Positions 26,105 to 35,347 of a DNA stretch of 64,000 bases are shown here, piece after piece. Position numbers and translations under genes: made by a program. Each line of letters begins with the position of its first letter. Position 1 is the stretch's first letter. Source of the DNA: JBBRDU01 sp038203615 (GTDB taxonomy: Bacteria > Verrucomicrobiota > Verrucomicrobiia > Chthoniobacterales > UBA10450); NCBI GenBank assembly GCA_038203615.1, contig JBBRDU010000002.1, positions 1 to 64,000 of the forward strand, read 5' to 3'. A model generated the notes under the pieces. It ran no database searches, was not told where the DNA came from, and saw only the letters and a program-made list of their open reading frames with translations.

Positions 26105-26469
26105 GAAAGAAGGACGTTTTATCGAGCAGAAAACAGGCTAACATGAAGATCTCCCAATGCAATGAGCAGGAGCTATTCCGGTAGCTCGGATTGTGCCGTG
26201 TGGTTAATGGTGGGACGGGGAACTTGGATTGAATTTACGGGTAGAGCAACCATCGACAGTGCGAAGGGGCGAAACGTTGAAAGGTATATGCCAGTCCGGG
26301 GTAGGGACGCCGCGCTGCGGCATCCGCTCCGAGTAGCACATCGGCGGAGTGGACGCCGCAGCGCGGAGTCCCGACCCAAGCGTGTCACTGGCGCTGACAC
26401 TGCAGCGCGCCGTCCCTCCCGCGTTGCGTGGCTCGCCGGATGCGGTAAGATCTTCCCCCGAGCATCCAG
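26105..26469. other. Divergent intergenic region between ftsH and the ABC fusion gene
   Basis: These 365 bases contain no convincing gene. It must hold both divergent promoters; I could not pick convincing -35/-10 boxes. At 26301-26330 and 26345-26376 lie two A-type repeats in opposite orientation (gtagggacgccgcgctgc; ggagtggacgccgcagcg), forming a larger inverted repeat, and a third partial copy follows near 26390-26425. Confidence 0.5.
26301..26376. repeat. A-type palindromic repeats, inverted pair
   Basis: A reverse copy (26301-26330) and a forward copy (26345-26376) of the A repeat face each other with a 14-base spacer, so the region could fold as a long hairpin in DNA or RNA. Identity to the 24022 and 44701 copies is lower, with gcagcgcgg replacing gccgcgcgg. 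Confidence 0.6.
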
Positions 26470-29400
26470 ATGACGCAATTGGTCACAACGGTCGCCGATA
26501 AGATCGATCGCGCGGTCCAGAAAGTCACCCCGTTCGCCTATCGAATTCAGCGGAGAGGCAAACGTTGGATGCGTCGCGCCTTGCGCAAGCCGCGCAGTGT
26601 GTCGGAGGGCCCCAACCTATTGCCTCTTCTCATCCAGGTGCTGGCCAGTTTCTCCAAGGCCGATGGCGTCCTCCTGGAGGAGGAGATCGATTCCAGCCTA
26701 GGCTTTCTGCGTTACGACTATCCGGAGACGGTTTATTCCGAGCTGCGCCAATTATTTCGGCAGGCTCTTTACGAGCAGCAGGATCTCTCAGCCATGGCGC
26801 AGAAGCTCAGCGTCCAGCTGAGCACGGAGCGGAAAATCATGCTGGGGGTGCAGCTCTACGACCTGATCTCGCAGGCCGGTCTCAAGCAGGAGCAGGTCGT
26901 CGCCTTCTACTCGTTCATGTCGCAACTCGGCATGGCCGCTCAGGCCATCGACATCGTTTATCAATTGAATGCCTCGGAGGATTCGGATCCGTCCATTTAT
27001 CAGCGGGGCGCCTCCCCGCTCGAATCGCTTTCCTTCGGCACGAGCGGGCGGGCCGACGTCACGATCAAGAGCCTGAACGGCAATGATCGGTTGCTCGCTT
27101 TTCGTTATCACGATTTGATCCTGCTCAAGAATTACAGCGGGCAAAGTGTTTCCGTGCGCGGCCGGCCCCTGGTCCGCGGCGGGTTCTGCCGAATTTACCC
27201 GGGCCAGCGCATCCTGGTGGGCGACCATGTGCTGACCTACCAGGAGCTGACGACTTTTTTTAACGCCAAGAAGAACGTCTCCTTGCCGCAGATTTTTGTG
27301 CGAGTTCGCAAAGACGTGGACGAAGTGGAACTGGAGCGGGCGAAGACGCGTGAAAGTTCCCTCGAGATTACCTTCGGCTTAAAAGTCCGGGTGAAGGCCC
27401 TGAAGGACGTCGACGCAGTCCTGAATGGCACGAAATTGAAAATGGGCACGCAGGTGGAGGCGGCGCTGGACGACCGGATCATTTTTCATAACGACAGCGA
27501 ACTCGATTTCACGGATCTGCGGCGCCGGGCCCGTGCCCTCGGTGGCCGGTTTCAATTGAAGGCTTCGAAGTCGGAATACCTGGTTTCGAACAACCCGAGC
27601 CTGCTCGAGGCGGACGACATTTTGCTTTCGCCTGGCACGAGCGGCGATGTGTTGCTCAAAATTTTCTGCGATTACGACAAGCGGATCGGGCAACTGGAAG
27701 TCATCGAAGCGGACCGGCCCATTTTGGTGGGAGAGATGGCCGTGCGCACGACCGCGCCGTTGCAGGATGGCGATACCATTCGCATCGATATCGGGCAGTT
27801 TCTGCGCTGTAACTTTTCCGAGCGCATCATTGAAGAAGAGCGCAACATCATCCGCAGCCTCGAGCTGAGCGAGGTGACGCATCGCTTCAGCAGCGGGGAC
27901 GTGGGTCTCGAGGGGATCTCGTTCCCGGTGACGCGAGGAGAGCTGGTCTGCGTGATGGGGGCGAGCGGCTCGGGCAAGAGCACGCTCATGAAAGTCATCG
28001 CGGGCCAGTTGCAGCCGTCCGGGGGGAACGTGCTCTTGAACGGTCAGTCGCTTTACCCGAACCTGGATGAGCTCAAGCGCTATGTCAGTTACATCCCGCA
28101 GGAGGATGCGTTCGACGAGCATCTCACCATTGGGGAGAACTTAAACTTTGCGGCGGCCATTCGTTCGCCGCACCTGTCGCGGCGCGATCGTAATCGCCGC
28201 CTGGAAGGCAAACTGATTGAGCTTGGGCTGGGCGAACGGCGGGACGCGGTCGTGGGGAGCGCGGTCAAGAAGACGTTGAGCGGAGGCGAACGCAAGCGTC
28301 TCAACATCGGTCTCGATATGATCGGGATGTCGGACGTTTACCTCTTTGACGAACCGACTTCCGGATTGTCTTCCAAAGATTCCGAGCACGTCATCGAGAT
28401 CATCCGGAGCATGGCGCACAACAAGATCATCATCGTGACCATCCACCAGCCGAGCTCGAAGCTGTTTCAGATGTTTCACAAGGCCATCCTGCTGGACAAG
28501 GGTGGGCGCCTCGTCTTTTTCGGCACGCCCTCAGACATGTTGCGCTATTTCGCGGAGGCGGAGCATCAACATCAGTTCGGGGCGGAACTGGGGGCCTGTC
28601 CTTCCTGCGGCACGACCCGTCCCGAATTTATTTTTGATGTGCTGGAGACGCCGCTGCGCGATCTGAGCGGCGATATTATTTACGAGGAGAACAACCGGGG
28701 CCAACTGGTGCCGGCGCGGCGTTATTCGCCGGAGTTCTGGCGGGACAAGTATGAAGCGTTTCGCCTGATCCAGGATGTGAAGCAGGTGTCGCTCCGGCGC
28801 GAGCCGCCCACGGCTTTGCCGGCGCAGCCGAAGGAGAAACGGAAACGGACACCCATTCGCTGGCACGACGAGTGGACCCAATTCCGCACCCTCCTGCGGC
28901 GCTCCTTTACGAGCAAGCTGCGCAACAAGGCGAACGTTATTATCACGCTCTGCGTGGCGCCCTTTCTGGCTCTCCTTATCGCCACGATTTTGCGCTATTC
29001 CGACAGTGGGACCTACGATTTCGCCGCGGCTTATCATATCCCGACCTTTCTCTTTTTGAGCCTGATCGTGGCCATGTTCCTTGGCCTAACGAACAGTGCG
29101 GATGATATTATTCGCGACCGGGCCATCCTGCAGCGGGAACGCAACCTGAATGTGCGCCTTTCCTATTATGTCGTCTCGAAAACGCTGACGCTGGGCATCT
29201 TTGCGTTCGTCCAGTGCGTTCTGTTCGTGCTGATCGGCAATTACGTGCTGCAGATCCGCGGAATGTTTTGGATCGATCTGGCGGTCGTCTTCATGACGGC
29301 GATGGGCGGGATCGCGCTCGGCCTGCTTGTTTCGTCCCTCGTGGCAGATCCCAAGACCGCGGCCAACATCGTTCCGCTCGTCCTCATCCCGCAGATCATC

Positions 29401-30084
29401 ATGGGTGGCGCGCTCATTAAATACGAGGACATGAATCGCAACCTCGCTCTCGTCTACGCGCTGACCCATTGGTTCAAGGAGCATCCGACCAAGGACCAGG
29501 GGAAGAAGATGGAGAGCCGATTGCAGGTGCCTTTTGTCTGCCAGTTCATCGCCATGCGCTGGTCTTATGAGGAATTAGTGGTGGCGCAGGCCAAGCTCAA
29601 CCCATTGACCAAACGGCAGGATCGCGCGCAGCGGCAGATCGACGCCATCGTGGCCAGCCATAGCAAAGACCCGGTGCAGGCCAAACGGCTGGAGGATTTG
29701 AAAGAAGCGCTGGCCGTCTTGTCCGGCCTGGAGGCGAAGTCGGCGGGAGAAGTCGATCATTACCTGGGGCGCATCGATCAGGTGCTGAATAACAAGAAGC
29801 CGTTTGATCGCTCTGTTTTCAAAGATGCCACCGGCGGGGTCACGGCGGAGCAGCTTTACGTGAACCAGAAAGTCTCTGACTTGATTTCGAATGCGGAAAT
29901 GGAGCAGAGCGATTACCGGCGCGGGACCCGGCCCAATGTTTTCTTTGGGGCGCAGAAGAGTTATCTGGGACTAAAGGTGGATGTGTTCGTTTGGAACACG
30001 TTTGTGCTGATTGGATCGAGCCTTGTTCTGCTCGGTTTTCTCAGTTGGATTTTGCGGCGGCAACTGCAGGTGCGGCGGAGTTGA
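26470..30084 (+). CDS. TerB-like / FHA-like / ABCG-type ABC transporter fusion
   Basis: A 1204-residue protein. Residues about 48-165 resemble a TerB-like helical domain (LLPLLIQVLASFSKADGVL). Residues about 190-460 are beta-rich and FHA-like (NGNDRLLAFRYHDLILL, RGRPLVRGGFCRIYPGQR). An ABCG-type ATPase follows: Walker A GASGSGKST (about 497), signature LSGGERKRLN (about 602), Walker B VYLFDEPTSGL (about 623). Then a CPSCG pair (about 710), an ABC2-type membrane domain (about 810-990) with several helices, a helical soluble insert and a last helix near the C-terminus. It is a half-transporter that would dimerise. The substrate is unknown. Divergent from ftsH. Confidence 0.82.
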   Translation: MTQLVTTVADKIDRAVQKVTPFAYRIQRRGKRWMRRALRKPRSVSEGPNLLPLLIQVLASFSKADGVLLEEEIDSSLGFLRYDYPETVYSELRQLFRQALYEQQDLSAMAQKLSVQLSTERKIMLGVQLYDLISQAGLKQEQVVAFYSFMSQLGMAAQAIDIVYQLNASEDSDPSIYQRGASPLESLSFGTSGRADVTIKSLNGNDRLLAFRYHDLILLKNYSGQSVSVRGRPLVRGGFCRIYPGQRILVGDHVLTYQELTTFFNAKKNVSLPQIFVRVRKDVDEVELERAKTRESSLEITFGLKVRVKALKDVDAVLNGTKLKMGTQVEAALDDRIIFHNDSELDFTDLRRRARALGGRFQLKASKSEYLVSNNPSLLEADDILLSPGTSGDVLLKIFCDYDKRIGQLEVIEADRPILVGEMAVRTTAPLQDGDTIRIDIGQFLRCNFSERIIEEERNIIRSLELSEVTHRFSSGDVGLEGISFPVTRGELVCVMGASGSGKSTLMKVIAGQLQPSGGNVLLNGQSLYPNLDELKRYVSYIPQEDAFDEHLTIGENLNFAAAIRSPHLSRRDRNRRLEGKLIELGLGERRDAVVGSAVKKTLSGGERKRLNIGLDMIGMSDVYLFDEPTSGLSSKDSEHVIEIIRSMAHNKIIIVTIHQPSSKLFQMFHKAILLDKGGRLVFFGTPSDMLRYFAEAEHQHQFGAELGACPSCGTTRPEFIFDVLETPLRDLSGDIIYEENNRGQLVPARRYSPEFWRDKYEAFRLIQDVKQVSLRREPPTALPAQPKEKRKRTPIRWHDEWTQFRTLLRRSFTSKLRNKANVIITLCVAPFLALLIATILRYSDSGTYDFAAAYHIPTFLFLSLIVAMFLGLTNSADDIIRDRAILQRERNLNVRLSYYVVSKTLTLGIFAFVQCVLFVLIGNYVLQIRGMFWIDLAVVFMTAMGGIALGLLVSSLVADPKTAANIVPLVLIPQIIMGGALIKYEDMNRNLALVYALTHWFKEHPTKDQGKKMESRLQVPFVCQFIAMRWSYEELVVAQAKLNPLTKRQDRAQRQIDAIVASHSKDPVQAKRLEDLKEALAVLSGLEAKSAGEVDHYLGRIDQVLNNKKPFDRSVFKDATGGVTAEQLYVNQKVSDLISNAEMEQSDYRRGTRPNVFFGAQKSYLGLKVDVFVWNTFVLIGSSLVLLGFLSWILRRQLQVRRS

Positions 30085-30397
30085 AAGAGAAGAAGTTAAA
30101 AGAGGAATCCAGGAAGGGTACTTAAACCACTGCTTTCCTGATGACCTTTTCATTGAACACAGACAAGGATCGAAGAACCGAAGAACGGTGTCTCTCGGTT
30201 GGTGGGGCGAGACTCTGTCGATCCATTCTCCGGGTTCTGTTCTTGGAGGCATCGGGGAGACACGGCGACAGAGCGTCGTGGCTACAGGCAAAACGCGGCT
30301 TTAGGGATGGGCGACTGACCCCAATCGCCTGAGCACAGGCCACCGCGCGTTCCGATTTGTCATTTTGAACGAAGTCGATGAATCTCTCCCAGACTGT
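30085..30397. other. Intergenic region with a C-type repeat
   Basis: These 313 bases contain no convincing gene. Around 30242-30287 lies cttggaggcatcggggag, then cacggcgacagagcgtcg and a gtggctacag end, related to the C module (gacgcctcgacagagcgg ... ggctacag). Nothing else was identified. Confidence 0.45.
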
Positions 30398-31531
30398 ATG
30401 AAAAAGACCAAGGAGAAGATCACCCGTCTGATTGTGGCCACGAGCGAGACGGACGCGGACCTGCTTTACGCGACCCGATTTTTCGCGCCGGACCCGTTTA
30501 TCTTTTTGCAACAAAAGGGAAAACGCACCCTCGTGCTGAGCGATCTGGAAATCGATCGGGCGCGTCGCACGGCCAGGGCCGATGCCTTTGTCCAGTTCAG
30601 CGATCTCGAGCGCGAGGTGCAGGGAGGCTCGCGGAAATCGCCCGCTTACGAAAAGGTGCTCGCGCATTTTCTGCGGAAACGCGGGGTCAAGTCGGCGACG
30701 GTGCCGGCGAATTTTCCACTGGGTTATGCGCGCGCCCTGGCCGCGGCCAAGATTCAGCTGCGCATCAGCGACGGCCTTTTCTGGCCGGAACGCGCCGCTA
30801 AAAGCGATCAGGAATTGGAACTGATGAGCCGGGCTTTGCGCATGACGGAAGCGGGACTGGCTCGTGCCACGGAAGTTTTGAAGGCCTCGCGGCCCGGACC
30901 AGGCAAGCGTCTGCGTTGGTCGGGCCAGCCGTTGACCTCCGAGCTTCTGCGCGCCGAGATCGATTCGGCCGTGCTGCGCGCGGGCGGACAGCCGGCCGGG
31001 ACGATTGTGGCGGGCGGCGATCAGGCGTGTGATCCGCATGAACGGGGTTCGGGTCCATTGCTGGCGAACTCGTTAATCATCCTCGATATCTTTCCGCGCG
31101 ATGCGAAGACGGGTTACTTCGGGGATCTGACGCGGACGGTGTTGCGTGGACGGGCCAGCGAGGAACAGCGGAAACTTTGGGACACCGTGAAGGCGGGCCA
31201 GGCTCTCGCCTTGCGCCGAATCAAGGCCGGCGTGGACGGCATGGAAATTCACACGGGCATTCAGGAGTTGTTCGCCAAGCGCGGCTACGCCACCGGGGTG
31301 CGCCAGGGCCGGCGGGTCGGGTTTTTCCATGGCACGGGTCACGGGCTGGGGCTGGAGATTCACGAATATCCGCGGCTGCAGAAAGTGACGCTGCAAGAGC
31401 GGCAGGTCGTGACGGTGGAGCCGGGATTGTATTATCCGGGCCTGGGCGGCGTTCGTCTGGAGGATGTGGTGGTGGTGACGAAGACGGGCTGCAAAGTGCT
31501 TTCCCGGTTCCCGAAGCAGCTCGAGATTTAG
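30398..31531 (+). CDS. M24 family metallopeptidase (Xaa-Pro aminopeptidase-like)
   Basis: 377 residues from ATG 30398; an upstream in-frame start at 30365 has weaker support. The N-terminal creatinase-like domain precedes a pita-bread catalytic domain with all five dinuclear metal ligands: Asp in LIILDIFPRD, Asp in YFGDLTRT, His in FHGTGHGLGLEIHE, Glu in VTVEPGLYYPG and Glu in VRLEDVVVV. It would remove N-terminal residues before proline. Substrate range is inferred. A convincing stand-alone gene without an obvious operon partner. Confidence 0.88.
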   Translation: MKKTKEKITRLIVATSETDADLLYATRFFAPDPFIFLQQKGKRTLVLSDLEIDRARRTARADAFVQFSDLEREVQGGSRKSPAYEKVLAHFLRKRGVKSATVPANFPLGYARALAAAKIQLRISDGLFWPERAAKSDQELELMSRALRMTEAGLARATEVLKASRPGPGKRLRWSGQPLTSELLRAEIDSAVLRAGGQPAGTIVAGGDQACDPHERGSGPLLANSLIILDIFPRDAKTGYFGDLTRTVLRGRASEEQRKLWDTVKAGQALALRRIKAGVDGMEIHTGIQELFAKRGYATGVRQGRRVGFFHGTGHGLGLEIHEYPRLQKVTLQERQVVTVEPGLYYPGLGGVRLEDVVVVTKTGCKVLSRFPKQLEI

Positions 31532-31749
31532 GGCAAGGCATCCAGCGCTGGGATCACGACCGGGTGGAGCTGACGTCACCCGCGCTGCGTGGATCACACA
31601 AGACATCTCGCGTGACGCCGTTTAAATGGGTGAGATCCTTGGCCGGCGGCGCTGGCTCCCGCCACGGCGGGCTCACTTTCGAGCACGTGGGACAAAATGA
31701 ACGAACCAAGCGCGTGGGCGTCTAATGATCAGACTCACTTAAAACAGGG
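31532..31749. other. Intergenic region
   Basis: About 218 bases before the zinc peptidase gene. It is G+C-rich with a few short inverted repeats (ggccggcggcgctggctcc). I see no gene and no clear promoter. Confidence 0.3.
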
Positions 31750-32451
31750 ATGTTTTATCCAATTGGCGGTTTTCACATGGGTTCGCACTTTCTGCTCTAC
31801 ATCGGGTTACCCCTGGTGCTGGGCATCTGGGCGCAGTTCCGTGTCACTGGCGCATTCCGGAAATGGGGTGAAGTACGGGCGACCTCCAATATCACCGGAG
31901 CGGAATGCGCCCGCGAGATCCTGCAGGCGGCCCAAATCCACGATGTCCAGGTGATTGAGACAAATGATTTTCTGGGGGACCATTACGATCCGACGGGTAA
32001 GAAACTCTGTTTATCGACCAAGGTCTACAACACGCCGTCGGTGGCGGCGCTGGGCATTGCCGCCCACGAGACCGGGCATGCCATTCAACACGCCAAGGCT
32101 TATGCACCGCTCATGGCCAGGATGACGGTGGTGCCCGTCACCCAGGTGGCCTCGCAGCTCCTGCCTTTCGTTCTTTTTGGCGGCTTCTTTTTCCGGTTGA
32201 GCGGCCTCATCACGCTGGGCATTTATTGCTATCTCGTGCTCGTCATTTTCCAGTTAATCACGTTGCCGGTGGAGTTTGATGCATCGCGCCGGGCCAAGAT
32301 CATCCTGCAACAAATGGGGATCGTTCAGCCCGGAAAGGAAGCGGCCGGGGTCAATAGCGTGCTGAACGCGGCCGCCCTCACTTATATAGCGGCCTTTATC
32401 GCCGCCCTGGGCAACCTGCTTTGGCTGCTCTCGGCCCGCGATCGCCGCTGA
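31750..32451 (+). CDS. YugP-family membrane zinc metallopeptidase
   Basis: A 233-residue membrane protein of the YugP/Zn_peptidase_2 type. Two or three N-terminal and C-terminal helices flank a cytosolic domain with the zinc motif HETGH (His106, Glu107, His110) in AAHETGHAIQHA, preceded by SNITGAECAREIL and the conserved DHYDP(T)GKKLCLS stretch. The biological substrate is unknown. The ECF sigma reading frame begins right after its stop, and the pair could be one operon with the sigma factor. Confidence 0.88.
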   Translation: MFYPIGGFHMGSHFLLYIGLPLVLGIWAQFRVTGAFRKWGEVRATSNITGAECAREILQAAQIHDVQVIETNDFLGDHYDPTGKKLCLSTKVYNTPSVAALGIAAHETGHAIQHAKAYAPLMARMTVVPVTQVASQLLPFVLFGGFFFRLSGLITLGIYCYLVLVIFQLITLPVEFDASRRAKIILQQMGIVQPGKEAAGVNSVLNAAALTYIAAFIAALGNLLWLLSARDRR

Positions 32452-32571
32452 TTGGGCGGGCCAACTTTGAAGAAGATGAGCTCCTTTTCCTTTGCTTTAG
32501 CGCCGGCGCGTCGGGTGTCGGATTTGTTATCGTCGGGCCTTGGGTCGAATGATAAGGCTAAACGGAAGGCG

Positions 32572-33168
32572 ATGGACCAACCCCGAACGGACGAAGATCA
32601 GCAGTTGGTGGCGCGCACGCAAGCCGGTGACGCGACCGCGTTCGACCAGTTGGTCGTGAAATACACCCCCCGCCTGTATGGGCTGGTCTATAATATGACC
32701 TCTAACCACGAGGATACGAACGACCTGCTGCAGGACGTCTTCGCCAAGGCCTACAAGGCCATCCGGGGGTTCAGGGGCAAATCATCCTTTTACACCTGGA
32801 TTCACTCGATCGCGGTGAACATGACACTTAATTTCCTGAAAAAGCGGGGCCGGCGCTACCAGGTCAGCCTGGATGACGTGGACGCCAGCATCCAGAATGA
32901 CAAAGAGTTCCTCGAGCTGACAGCCACGAGCAGCCCGGTGCGGGAAGCCGACCTGGCCGAGCTGCAGCGAAGATTGAACGAGGCCATGATGAAATTGTCT
33001 GAAGAACACAGAGCTGTGGTCACTATGTTTCATATTCAAGGGATGCCCCATGCCGAGATCAGCAAGATCTTGGGCGTTTCCGAGGGGACGGTACGGTCCC
33101 GGCTTTTCTATGCCAATCGGCAGCTGCAGAATTATCTGGACGAATTCCGTAAAAACCCTGTCTCTTAA
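32572..33168 (+). CDS. ECF-type RNA polymerase sigma factor
   Basis: 198 residues from ATG 32572, preceded by ggaaggcg as ribosome binding site; the frame is open upstream to 32452 but that part does not look like sigma protein. Region 2 runs about residues 25-95 (DTNDLLQDVFAKAYKAIRGF, FYTWIHSIAVNMTLNFLKK). Region 4 runs about 140-190, with the HTH in GMPHAEISKILGVSEGTVRSRLF. It is likely controlled by the next membrane protein (33180-33668), which starts 11 bases downstream. Confidence 0.92.
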   Translation: MDQPRTDEDQQLVARTQAGDATAFDQLVVKYTPRLYGLVYNMTSNHEDTNDLLQDVFAKAYKAIRGFRGKSSFYTWIHSIAVNMTLNFLKKRGRRYQVSLDDVDASIQNDKEFLELTATSSPVREADLAELQRRLNEAMMKLSEEHRAVVTMFHIQGMPHAEISKILGVSEGTVRSRLFYANRQLQNYLDEFRKNPVS

Positions 33169-33179
33169 CATTTCCGCTC

Positions 33180-33668
33180 ATGCACGACTCTGACGATCAC
33201 GATATTACGACGCTGCTCCGGCTGAAGAAGTACGAACAGCCGCCCCCGGGTTATTTCGATAACTTCCTGCATGAGTTCCATCGCCGGCAGCGGGATGAGC
33301 TTCTGCGGCAACCCCTCTGGCGCATTGTCCTCGAGCGCGCCCATGACTTCATGTTCAAACTGAACGTGCCGTCACTGACCTCCTATCCAGCTGCGGCTAC
33401 CGCGCTGCTCATTTTTGCCGCGGTCATTTCCGTGAAAATTTATCAAACGCCGGAAACACCGAATATGGCAGGGAATCGGCCGGCTTTGTCTGTCCCCGCC
33501 AGTGCGGAGGGGGATTGGACGCTTGCTTCGCCGGTGGCGACGACGCGAGTTTTTAGCACGAAGCCGCTTCGGAATTCCGATCAAAGCGTGCAAACTCACC
33601 GGGCTACGCAGCCGCGCTACGTGCTCGATAGCGTTCCCGTGAGTTATGAGTCGACGCTCCGGTTTTAG
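33180..33668 (+). CDS. Putative membrane anti-sigma factor
   Basis: A 162-residue protein. An N-terminal cytosolic segment contains LLRLKKYEQPPPGYFDNFL and a helical HEFHRRQRDEL; one membrane helix spans about residues 70-88, followed by a disordered periplasmic tail. The layout (N-in, single pass, directly after an ECF sigma gene) suits an anti-sigma factor, but I see no ZAS/HxxxCxxC motif, so this is inference from context. The pseudo-protease gene lies immediately downstream. Confidence 0.6.
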   Translation: MHDSDDHDITTLLRLKKYEQPPPGYFDNFLHEFHRRQRDELLRQPLWRIVLERAHDFMFKLNVPSLTSYPAAATALLIFAAVISVKIYQTPETPNMAGNRPALSVPASAEGDWTLASPVATTRVFSTKPLRNSDQSVQTHRATQPRYVLDSVPVSYESTLRF

Positions 33669-33690
33669 CGGGTCGTCCGGGGCTTCCCGG

Positions 33691-34728
33691 ATGATCATTT
33701 GGAAGAAGGCCGCTTTCGCGGCGTTTTCCTGCCTGGGGCTGGGTCCTGTGCTGGCCCAACAGCCGTCGGCCAGCGCCATCAGCCAGGAAGTTAAAGATGT
33801 CTTCGAAAGAAGCCGGCACGCCGTCGTCAAGATTCACGGGCGGGACGAGCACAGCGACATTTACGGGACCGGATTCTTCATCGACCCGACCGGGACCCTC
33901 TACACCTCTTACACAGTGGGGGGAGAGGCCGGAAATTTCAGCGTCGAGTTTGAGGGAAAGCAATACCCGGCGCGCGCCATCCTGTCCGATGTGCGCAGTG
34001 GTCTCGCCATGTTGAAGGTGGACGCGACCACGCCGGCTCTGCCCATCGGAAAAGCGGATGACTTGGAAGTGGCCACGCCCGTGGTCACCATTGGCTATCC
34101 GCTCGATCTCCCGCAGACGCCGAGTTTTGGGATGATTGCGGGATTCGATCGCAAGTATATGGGCCGGTTTTTTTCCACCCGGCATCTGCGCGTGAACCTG
34201 CCCACGCAACGCGGGGAAGCAGGGGCGCCCCTCTTGAATCTGAAAGGCGAAGTGGTGGGGATTTTGGTGAGCAGCCTGGAAAACAACTCCGCCTGTTACG
34301 CCTTGCCCATTGAGGCGGCCGAGAAAATCCGCAGCGATTACGTGCGGTTCGGCGAAGTGCGCCATGGCTGGATTGGCGCCACCGTGGCCGAAGCGAAGAC
34401 ACCGGAGGAGGGATCGCACGCCGAGATCACGGATATTACGCCTGCCCCAGAGGGGGACAGCGGAATCAAGCGGGGCGATATCTTATTGCAGGTTGGACGC
34501 ATCAAGGTGCAGGAGCCAGAGGATGTTCTGGATGCCTCGTTCTTCATCACGGCGGGGGACACCATTCCGATTACGGTTCACCGCGGCAAGGAGACGATCA
34601 CGTTCCATGTCCAGGCGGATTTTCATCCGGGCAGCAAACAGCCGCCTTTGATGACCGGGGACCATTTGTCGCCGATCAACCGCGCCATCCCGCTCAATTT
34701 ACAGGCCCGTCCGCCGGAGAAAGAGTAG
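33691..34728 (+). CDS. HtrA-like protein with all catalytic residues lost, plus PDZ domain
   Basis: 345 residues from ATG 33691 (an in-frame GTG 33646 overlaps the previous gene). A signal peptide (about 1-22, ending VLA-QQ) is followed by a trypsin-like HtrA fold (GTGFFIDPTGTL, SGLAMLKVDA, VTIGYPLDL, GEVVGILVS) and a PDZ domain (about 235-320). Compared with the active HtrA at 44762-46240, His is Thr75 (TSYTV for TNYHV), Asp is Gly104 (RSGLAML for KTDIAVI), and Ser is Ala177 (GEAGAP for GNSGGP). It should bind but not cut peptides, perhaps as a periplasmic sensor in the ECF module. Confidence 0.85.
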   Translation: MIIWKKAAFAAFSCLGLGPVLAQQPSASAISQEVKDVFERSRHAVVKIHGRDEHSDIYGTGFFIDPTGTLYTSYTVGGEAGNFSVEFEGKQYPARAILSDVRSGLAMLKVDATTPALPIGKADDLEVATPVVTIGYPLDLPQTPSFGMIAGFDRKYMGRFFSTRHLRVNLPTQRGEAGAPLLNLKGEVVGILVSSLENNSACYALPIEAAEKIRSDYVRFGEVRHGWIGATVAEAKTPEEGSHAEITDITPAPEGDSGIKRGDILLQVGRIKVQEPEDVLDASFFITAGDTIPITVHRGKETITFHVQADFHPGSKQPPLMTGDHLSPINRAIPLNLQARPPEKE

Positions 34729-34884
34729 GGCTTCCGTCAGCGGGAGAGTGCGGCCAGTGGGGGTCGACTCCTTCATTGGCTCGAATCTTCGTCAGGAACC
34801 GGTGATGTCGTAGAGGCGGTTGGGCCAACTACCTGTTTATTTAGTTCGGTTCTTGGCATAAGCACCTCTACAACGTTTTTCTTG
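34729..34884. other. Intergenic region
   Basis: About 155 bases between the pseudo-HtrA gene and the CPBP relic. Nothing recognisable. Confidence 0.25.
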
Positions 34885-35139
34885 TCAGCTCACTAATGCA
34901 GATGCCCTAACTTTTGCAGGGCGAAAGGGACCAGGGCAAACGTGGTGGCGTTGCAGGTGGCCCGCGCCGAAGATTACGGCAATAAGGGTTACGGCCGCGA
35001 TCTGGCCGCCTAACGAACCGAAGGCGCGCGGCTAGAGCGCGCGCAGGCCGGCCAAAGTTCCGGCGCGCCACATTTCTTCGCGCACACCGGCTACGACGAA
35101 GCTGACCAGGGTGAGGGTCAGCCAAAAGAAACTGGTCAT
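34885..35139 (-). pseudogene. Fragment of a CPBP (CAAX) family intramembrane protease
   Basis: The minus-strand frame from ATG 35139 reads MTSFFWLTLTLVSFVVAG, then VREEMWRAGTLAGLRAL, an in-frame TAG (35032-35034), then PRAFGSLGGQIAAVTLIA and VIFGAGHLQ. EExxxR followed by FxxxH is the CPBP metalloprotease signature. The stop probably replaced a Trp codon (RALWPR is expected in related proteins). The frame ends at TGA 34885-34887, only 84 codons, so N-terminal helices and the C-terminus are also missing. Confidence 0.55.
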
Positions 35140-35190
35140 TTTTTGCCCTGTGCTGAGAGGAACGCTCCCCATCTTTGAGGCTCGGGTCCG

Positions 35191-35347
35191 CTAGATCGAC
35201 CGGTGAACCGTAATTACCTTATCCATGAAATCCTGGCGATCTGCGGTTAGGGTGAGCCACTCATAAAAAAAGAACACGACTTTGCCACGCGCGTGATTCA
35301 CGCCGGCCAATCCCCTGATCCGAGCACCGGGGCGAAGCGGCCGGCGT
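35191..35347 (-). other. Possible decayed coding remnant
   Basis: One minus-strand frame reads GLAGVNHARGKVVFFFYE and LTLTADRQDFMDKV before a TAG at 35191-35193. The composition looks protein-like but I cannot name a family and no start is visible. It may be the tail of another broken gene. Confidence 0.25.
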
